This document shows, one piece after another, positions 57,691-64,000 of a stretch of DNA of 64,000 nt. Every line of letters begins with the position of its first letter. Position 1 is the stretch's first letter. The notes below the pieces were generated by a model. It had not been told where the DNA came from and did not search any database. It saw only the letters and a list, made by a program, of their open reading frames with translations. Both the position numbers and the translations under genes were made by a program. Where the stretch lies: positions 52,293,365 through 52,357,364 of the forward strand of contig NC_092644.1 in NCBI RefSeq assembly GCF_039555335.1, written 5' to 3'. The stretch comes from Amphiura filiformis (Eukaryota; Echinodermata; Ophiuroidea; Amphilepidida; Amphiuridae).

Positions 57691-58188
57691 TTCTCTCCTT
57701 TTTCGTTCCTTCTTTCCCTTCCGATAGCAAAAAAACACGGGTAGGGTTAGGGCTAATATGCATGTTTTTCCTAGATTTAGGCCTTGATCTCTACCGCTTT
57801 TCTGATTCTTTTCAAAAAGGGTTAAATCCTAGGATTTGAATATTGTGTGAACTGATGTTATGCTGCAGGATATAGTTATCCCTTACATGGGGAAGGAGTG
57901 GTGGTTTTGTGCATTCTTTCAGCTGTGCCAAATAATAATCTGGTTTCACTTTTGGTAGTTGAGGTTTGTACTACACAATGGCACAGAGTGTTGGATCTTC
58001 CTGTATGGTGAACAAGGAAAATGGTATTGGCTGGTCACAGTGGTGTCTTTTTTCACATTCTTCATGATGATGATTTGTTGTCATCTGATCCCCGGGATCT
58101 GATCATGTCATTCATTTAATTACTATGCTGCATGAAAATATAGTCTACAGGTTGGTGATAGCAATTTGGTTTATCATCCATACTGCAG

Positions 58189-58423
58189 GTACAAGATATT
58201 GTAGCCACAGCCTGTGAGGTGTTGAATTTGACTCCAACCCACCTGCGCATACTTCAAGTACAACACAAGGTTGCAAGCAAGATGCTTGGTGCCCTGATGC
58301 AGAGACAGTGGGGCAAATTGACCCTGTCTAACAGCAGTGTCTTTGGGTCTAGGGTTGCTGTTAATAAGAAGGACGCAGGGGCAACTACACGGCTACCACC
58401 TGTGGAATTTGGGGCCATAAAAG
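58189..58423 (+). CDS. Terminal cassette T9, exon a: first half of a split BEN domain
   Basis: Acceptor CATACTGCAG, phase 0: VQDIVATACEVLNLTPTHLR, then KMLGALMQRQWGKLTLSNSS, FGSR and LPPVEFGAIK. The donor AAAAG-GTAGTT is phase 1, at the same place after A[IV]K as T6. The second half is at 58898. Confidence 0.77.
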
Positions 58424-58897
58424 GTAGTTATTATGGAATGTATACCTTGTAATTTTTTATGTATAGGAGATGAATGCTTTGGACTAGTCTTGGCCTTCAA
58501 GTAAATGGTTTAAAGTTAATTCTTCTGTAATTTGGATGATTTATTTTTCTGAAGGACCATAATTCCAAAATATTGCTAGGTTTCATTACTCCAAAGTTGA
58601 AAGTTCATAGTTGAAAAGTCAAGGGGATATTTGGAAATACAAACATACTGATGTCATGACTATGTTCTTGAGGCCCCAATGGACATATGAATGTCCTTTG
58701 TGCCATCCTTACTTCAAGTTGGCGATGCTTGCTTTGTGCCCATCTGATATTGAAGACATTCTCTTGATCACTAGTGTTATTTCAAAGAAATACAGCAGTT
58801 TAGTTCTTGCCTTGTTGCCAGTCATATTCAACCATGTCAGACTATTTTGCTATAAACCTTTTGGATTAAATCATGTTATGTGGTGTTTTATTTTCAG

Positions 58898-59016
58898 CTC
58901 TTGTGGCTTATTTCTTCCCGGATACAAAGGAAACTGAAATGCACAGAGCCGCCAATGCAAAATGTTCAACAGCTCGAAGGAGCTTAAGGAGCTTCCAAAC
59001 TAACCCAACTGGTTGA
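58898..59016 (+). CDS. Terminal cassette T9, exon b: second half of a split BEN domain
   Basis: A good acceptor (GTGTTTTATTTTCAG); split codon G-CT gives AIK-ALVAYFFPDTKETEMH, then RAANAKCSTARRSLRSF and TGA. N-x-K-C-x-x-x-RR is the C-terminal BEN signature. T9 totals 117 residues, close to T6 (118). Confidence 0.77.
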
Positions 59017-60913
59017 CACATAAAATACTTTACCTTATAGTTGAAAACTCTATAATTTGCATCTGCCACATGTTAACTTTAAACCTGTTGGATGCACATG
59101 GTATGGGTAGGGGTGCCCTATGATAAGTAGCCTACCAATTCCAGGGAAGGCACACAAGGTGTGTGGGAGCCTGTGGGTGTGGAATTTGCTAGAGATAGTA
59201 TTTATAGAATAGAAAAATTTGCCTTTTGAGAGCCAGGTTTTTATTGTTGTATAGTTTCTTACATGTACATTTAGTTCTTTAGAACCACTGGAAGCTGAAC
59301 GTTTTCATCAGGACTGTTGTTGAAACATATTAAGTAGGAAAAATTTCATATTTCTAGTCCAATAATGCAGTATACTGACTGAAAGTCTTGCAGACTTCTT
59401 TATCAACACTATTGTTGTTTTGTCAATCTCTTGTTTACCGCAGATGGTACTGGTTGCTCTGCAACAGAGTTGCCAGTTCGTTTTTCCAAGAAGATCATCA
59501 AATAATACAATCTTAGTCACAGATTTGACATTTACTTGGAAAACAACCTGGCCACCACTGTCAACCAGTATCATCCCCGGGAGTATCATCTGCTGCAGAC
59601 GTCACAATTACTGGTCTTGAGTAATAGAGTTACAACACTGCACTGCCTGAGTTCAAGACTTCCAGGGCTTTAGTTATTTGGAAAATATTGGCCATCAAGA
59701 AATGGGGGTTTAGGGTCCAGATTGATGTGATGTTATGAAGATATACTTAAGCAATTGAATATATGAATACAAAAGCCACCCAAGTCCATACTTTGGCCAA
59801 ATTGAGTTAAGCATGGGAAAGTGTTGCTATACATAGACCTGTCATATGTGAAAAATAGCATGTATGAAAGAATCAACCCAAGTCCATGATTTGAGTCTTG
59901 TAACACATTGATTGAAATCCAGTATGTATAAAAGTCCACTTGTAACATATTCATTGCTGGAGAGTGACTTTTGAAAAAAGAATGGGTTTAATCAAGGAAA
60001 GTGTGTGGTTTATATTACATGGCAGAATGCTTATCAATATTATACATAACTGTGTGCTTTATTTTGTATTATCTTACTAGTGGTAATCTCATTCCAACAT
60101 TATTGTCTTTGTATATGATTCAAAAACCACCCAAGTCCAGAAGTTAAAATGAACCCCGCGAAGTCCCTGAAATGCTAATCGTCATACCTAATACAGTTTA
60201 TACCCACCCATTTGCACGTACAACTTACCATATTGACCAGGTAAATCTAAATGAAGGAATTAAAATGATACACAGGTTTTTTTCTCAAAATCACGTCCGA
60301 TGGACTTAGGTGGGTTTTGGATTCATGTATTCAATTGCTCAAATATTATTGGGGAGGCCATTGCTGCCCCACTTGCTAAGGCCCAGATGAAATCACAGTT
60401 GGGAATCTCATCCAGTCATGATTGCATATACTTTCAAATATTTTTGGCATGAACTGATACAAACAATTATGCATACATGTTCTGTAAAACACTTAAATTT
60501 TGTGGGTACTTTACCAATCAAATATCCTTGCCAAGCTTGTTACTATACTAATAGCAATGGTCCAAATATGAAAGGTTTATTAATTATGCATATCAATAAT
60601 GGTGAAAAAAAGGCCGAAATTAGTGTAGCTTGTCATTTGCTGAACAAGTAAAGATACCTGCAAGAGTTATGATACTATAATCGGCGAATTCGGTACTGAG
60701 ACAAATATATACCTCTAGTCACAGATGCTATGTGTCTTAAAAGTGTTTCCTTTCTGTTCTTTCTTGCCTGTTACATTTTGTGCGCTTGTTCTTGTTTCAT
60801 TTTGTGCTCTTATTGGTTGTAGTTTTGCTTGCACCTAAAGTTTTGTGTTCAATGTGATAACTAAGTGATACACTGCAAGCTGAAAGCATATCAATTTATT
60901 ATCATCTTCGCAG
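59017..60913. other. Spacer after T9
   Basis: Contains one MITE (59747-60342) and a frame at 59444-59620 with a CCGCAG acceptor but no recognisable domain. Otherwise nothing supported. Confidence 0.5.
59747..60342. mobile_element. Inverted-repeat MITE
   Basis: GCAATTGAATATATGAATAC, AAAGCCACCCAAGTCCAT at the left mirror ATGGACTTAGGTGGGTTTTG and ATTCATGTATTCAATTGC at the right. The phrase CCACCCAAGTCCA recurs inside at about 60128. Confidence 0.65.
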
Positions 60914-61426
60914 AAAGCCAGTGCTCGTGACGTTGATGATGATTTCTGGAGAACAAGGCCACAGTTTGCTCCACGTGTGATAACAATGCCAGCATCATCA
61001 GGACAGTTTCTTCTGGGAGGCTTTTCAAATTTATCACGGAGCATCAAAGAATATAAACAAGTGCTGAAGAAAGTGTCATTCTACAAGAATCCAAACAACA
61101 ACGAAAATGGACGACTCTTGTGCATGCAACTTCTGCGACAGGAATACTCCCTTGCCGAACTCGCTACGAAAAACGTGACTGGCTTCTCTCGAGAAAGGAC
61201 AGGATATCGGAAAATCACAATGCCCAAGTTGGATGAGACTATCTTAGCTGCTATTTTCACGCAGGCAAAACATCAGTTTCCAGGTTTTACAGATTGGTTC
61301 ACGCATAAAAGATGCAAAACGGTGACGTCTTTGAATGATTGTTGTAAGAAAGTCCGATACAGTTTGAATCCTGATGGGAAAAAGGAATCCTATTATAGTC
61401 TTACAAAAGATGATGCTGGGTTTTAG
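60914..61426 (+). CDS. Terminal cassette T10: YLGG-class BEN domain
   Basis: Acceptor ATCATCTTCGCAG, phase 0: KASARDVDDDFWRTRPQFAP, then ITMPASSGQFLLGGFSNLSR. The domain continues NGRLLCMQLLRQEYSLAELA, KNVTGFSR, DETILAAIFTQAKHQFPGF, TDWFTHKRC and LNDCCKKVRY. It has 170 residues. The acidic start DVDDD and the PRVI-x-MP lead into the module are shared with T11. AATAAA lies at 61718. Confidence 0.86.
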   Translation, partial: KASARDVDDDFWRTRPQFAPRVITMPASSGQFLLGGFSNLSRSIKEYKQVLKKVSFYKNPNNNENGRLLCMQLLRQEYSLAELATKNVTGFSRERTGYRKITMPKLDETILAAIFTQAKHQFPGFTDWFTHKRCKTVTSLNDCCKKVRYSLNPDGKKESYYSLTKDDAGF

Positions 61427-61717
61427 TACTTATGATTGATAAAAGAGACAAAGTTGCATATATATTCGAATAGGATTCATTAGATGCTTACTCGGACAGC
61501 TCATACAAAAGAAGTTAAATGCTGAAGTTGGTTTTGAGATACTAAAGTTAAAGTTGACACATTTCTTTGCTTTTAATTGCTTTGTTTGTTATTTTGATTA
61601 GTTTTTAATTATGAAATTATCTTATTTTCGGAATTACTGCATGTCACTTCAGTTTTGATGAAAATTTCCAACTATTTTTGCTTGAACAAAATTGTTTAGA
61701 TTGAGAGAAATTTGTTC

Positions 61718-61723
61718 AATAAA
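61718..61723 (+). promoter_or_regulatory. Candidate poly(A) signal for cassette T10
   Basis: AATAAA in GTTCAATAAATC, about 290 bases after the T10 stop codon. Confidence 0.45.
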
Positions 61724-62297
61724 TCATTCATTTTGCTTGATGGCTTAATGTTTTTGCTTCTCCATAAATATAGAACATAGGTTTCTAGCCTGTTGCCACC
61801 CCAAATGTTGTCACAACCCTGAACAAAGTTACAAACAACCCTGAACAAAGTTACAAAATAATAAAACATGATATAGGGGTTCAAAGACTGCAATTTAATT
61901 TAAAATAAAGTATAATCTGTATTGGGACATGTGACACAATTTGACATTGGGTTGGAAGATATCTATATTCTAACTTCCAACTCCTGTATAGGATTTACAG
62001 ATGCTATGTTAACCAAAGAATTAGAATGCAGAATACATGTTCCACTAAGGTTGCAATGGTTCAGAGTGGGTAAAATTATGTTCCTCTTGATGTAGTGTGT
62101 GCATGTGCAAATTCAAGCTCATAATTTGTGCTGACAATAAACTTATCTACAGGATGAGTATGTTTTGTTATAACCAAAGTAATAGAATCATGATGAAGAA
62201 TTATATGTATACTCCACCAAGAAACTGAGGCAAGAGTCCATGTTCCTCAAGAGCTCTAGGGTAAAGTAGTGTTTCTTCTGCTGATGTACATGAAGTA

Positions 62298-62472
62298 CAG
62301 TGGAAACTCATTAACACAAAGTTGTGCGGAATTCAAATTTTACTTCTTGTTATCAGGAGTTCGTGTTATCCAGTTCTAATAACATGTGAAATGTATGCTT
62401 GGGAATATAAAACATACTTCTTGTTATCAGGAACTTCATGTTAAGAGGGTTCGTGTTAACAGGTTGCCACTG
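62298..62472. mobile_element. pogo/Tigger-like MITE just upstream of T11
   Basis: CAGTGGAAACTCATTAACAC at the left and GTGTTAACAGGTTGCCACTG at the right are imperfect inverted repeats flanked by TA (62296-62297 and 62473-62474). CAGTGG-AAC-TC ends with a TA target are typical of pogo/Tigger transposons. Inner GTTATCAGGAGTTCGTGTTA and GTTATCAGGAACTTCATGTTA are direct repeats. Confidence 0.65.
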
Positions 62473-62623
62473 TATATACATTTGTGTTGATGAAAGCTGC
62501 AAATACTATAAGGGAATATGCAAACTGTGGCACCTCTTTATATTTTCTTAGATATGTGTTCTTATATACATCAGACTGATCAGATTTTATTTCTTGTAAA
62601 TATTGTGTCTTTGCATGGAGCAG

Positions 62624-63135
62624 ATAACCAGCAAATACAACACTGGGAACCAATCAAGTACCGGTACTCCATCCACAGCAGATGTCTTCACACCACGTAT
62701 CATAAGCATGCCAGAACCAGGAAATATTTCCTGGGTGGAAACGATTCTTTTGTCAGAAATATCAAGGATTATATAATGCTGTTAAAGAAAGTTGCAGTGT
62801 TAAGATCATATGCTGATAATGCAGAACGTGGCCGGAAACTGTGTGGACTTCTTTTGAGACAAGAATTCAGTAAAGAAGAGCTTGCTTCAAGTAATGTCAC
62901 TGGGTTCTCTCGAGATCAAAACAAGAGAACCATACCTATAGCTAAATTGGATCCAGTAGTTGTAACAGCTATATTTAGTCAAGCCCAACACCAGTTTCCA
63001 GGTTTCACAGACAGATATCTGATGGAAGGAGTTAACAAAACGTTTAAATATTTGAATGATATATGTAAAAAAACAAGGCAAGAGATTGGGAGATCATATA
63101 CTAATTCACTGAAATTGAAGTCACTTGAAAATTAG
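62624..63135 (+). CDS. Terminal cassette T11: YLGG-class BEN domain with a probable 1-base deletion
   Basis: The natural acceptor TGCATGGAGCAG would start phase-0 ITSKYNTGNQSSTGTPSTAD, then VFTPRIISMPEPG, matching the lead-ins of T10 and T2. That frame breaks at GGAAATATTT near 62722, where other cassettes have one more base. The BEN module then continues in the next frame: KYFLGGNDSFVRNIKDYIML, GRKLCGLLLRQEFSKEELAS, SNVTGFSR, DPVVVTAIFSQAQHQFPGF, LNDICKKTR. An acceptor eight bases later (AACCAG, exon start 62632) would give an open phase-0 frame of 167 codons. So the cassette may be rescued, a recent pseudogene, or a sequencing error in an A run. Confidence 0.75.
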
Positions 63136-64000
63136 TTTGTAGCTCACAAACTGAAAACAGCTCTAAGGCTGATTATGGTTTACTTCTACGAATGATGCAT
63201 CATTGATGCTATTAAGGTTTATGGTGTGTATTGGTCTACTGTGATCAGATAATTACAGTTAAGTGTGCTGAGGCTTGTGGATGCATTTCGCATTATTAAT
63301 TACTGCTTTTTTTATCAAGTGCATACAAGTTGATTATCAGGATTTGAACAAGATTATATAATATGGCCCCGTATTTGGAGTGATAATGCTGTAGGGCTTT
63401 TATGGTGCAAGTATTTTGCTAGTCTTTGATGCAGCATGAAAAACACTGTCTAACCCAGATACATTATTACATACAAGTTGTGGGTGCATGTGGTCCAGAG
63501 AGAGTTAAATATAGTGCCCCTGCTGAATGCAAATTGTACAAGCTTATTTAATTCATTTTTGCTGATGATAAAAGCTGAAATTACCTTTTTTAAAGCCATA
63601 TTGTAACATTTGAGTATAACACCCTCAACGTTTTTCAAAATTCTGATTTAACATGATTGTAAACTAACATACCCAACCAAAATCAAGGCTTTAGGTGTTG
63701 ATAGTTGTGACAAAATCTGAGATTTTGAATAAAATAACAGTGTATGTTGTTGAATTACCACAACTGAAATATTAGTCAAATGGGTACACTACTACATACA
63801 TGGTGTGCTGGAAGGTCATAACACAAAAGATGCCGATTTCAGTTATGATGAACATAGTGACACGCATTTGCGACACAAATGTTCGTGTATGCGCTTGTAT
63901 TAAATACTGATTTTCTGTGTTTTGTCTCACTGTTCACATCAAAATTAAAAGGAGACATATCTGACAGTGAAAACTAACATTTTGTTGAAAAGAAATGCAA
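63136..64000. other. T11 3' flank to window end
   Basis: AATAAA at 63728-63733 is a candidate poly(A) signal. No further cassette is visible before the window ends, but the array may continue beyond it. Confidence 0.5.

Larger units (their letters stand above)
55613..58188. other. Spacer after T8, repeats only
   Basis: Holds the second copy of the hairpin-ended repeat, a MITE and a possible SINE (listed separately). Open frames here have no recognisable domain. Confidence 0.5.

Noticed and set aside
59444..59620. A frame after a CCGCAG acceptor, between T9 and T10
   Set aside because: Phase 0 gives about 58 residues with no BEN or other signature; phase 1 stops after about 19 residues. Not enough to call a cassette.
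35241..63135. The BEN cassettes as a cluster of separate single-exon genes
   Set aside because: Most have no ATG at the right place, all open directly after an AG acceptor, and all are in phase 0 with the exon 4 donor. Not fully excluded without RNA.

Overview
This is eukaryotic, AT-rich, transposon-packed DNA. It has long spliceosomal introns with GT/AG junctions, C2H2 zinc fingers, BEN domains, AATAAA polyadenylation signals, many palindromic MITEs, and a local excess of the words AGGCCTA and TACATGTA. Together these suggest a marine invertebrate, most likely a deuterostome such as an echinoderm or hemichordate. The taxon is an inference only; nothing in the window fixes the species.

Two paralogous, divergently transcribed transcription-factor genes dominate. 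Gene A (minus strand, 7014-11983) has two coding exons and encodes 730 aa: a short N-terminal domain resembling a diverged MADS (SRF/MEF2-type) domain, an acidic middle, and seven C2H2 fingers. Gene B (plus strand, from 26197) begins with the same N-terminal domain, split by an intron at the same place and phase. It continues with a related acidic region and two C2H2 fingers, in four constant exons that total exactly 453 codons and end in a phase-0 donor at 31886.

Downstream of that donor, from 32.3 kb to 63.1 kb, lies an array of at least eleven same-strand cassettes. Each starts at a phase-0 acceptor and carries its own stop codon; several are followed by AATAAA. Ten encode BEN-type DNA-binding/adaptor domains of three classes (one classical, seven of a 'YLGG' class, two split by a phase-1 intron). 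One encodes a CENP-B/Tigger-type DNA-binding domain without a transposase core. The simplest reading is a combinatorial locus in which one MADS-like/zinc-finger N terminus is spliced to one of many 3' terminal exons, in the style of Drosophila lola and mod(mdg4), but with BEN and transposase-derived ends. No transcript was seen, so use of the cassettes is inferred from phase, strand, order and protein conservation. Independent genes, or internal promoters, remain possible for some cassettes.

The array shows birth and decay. T7 and T8 are a tandem duplicate pair, and the 3' flank of a third, lost copy survives near 48.3 kb. A half-exon duplicate of T6 is degenerate. T11 appears to carry a one-base deletion. 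In T7 a 909-bp TTAA-flanked transposon sits inside an exon, in a position where it can be spliced out exactly as an intron.

The rest is mobile DNA: at least five TTAA-flanked inverted-repeat elements, a 3.07-kb hAT-like element with an 8-bp target duplication, nested MITEs with a recognisable empty site, a 5'-truncated LINE inside a MITE, a pogo-like MITE, hairpin repeats, and possible Penelope and SINE fragments. No tRNA, rRNA or CRISPR array was recognised.
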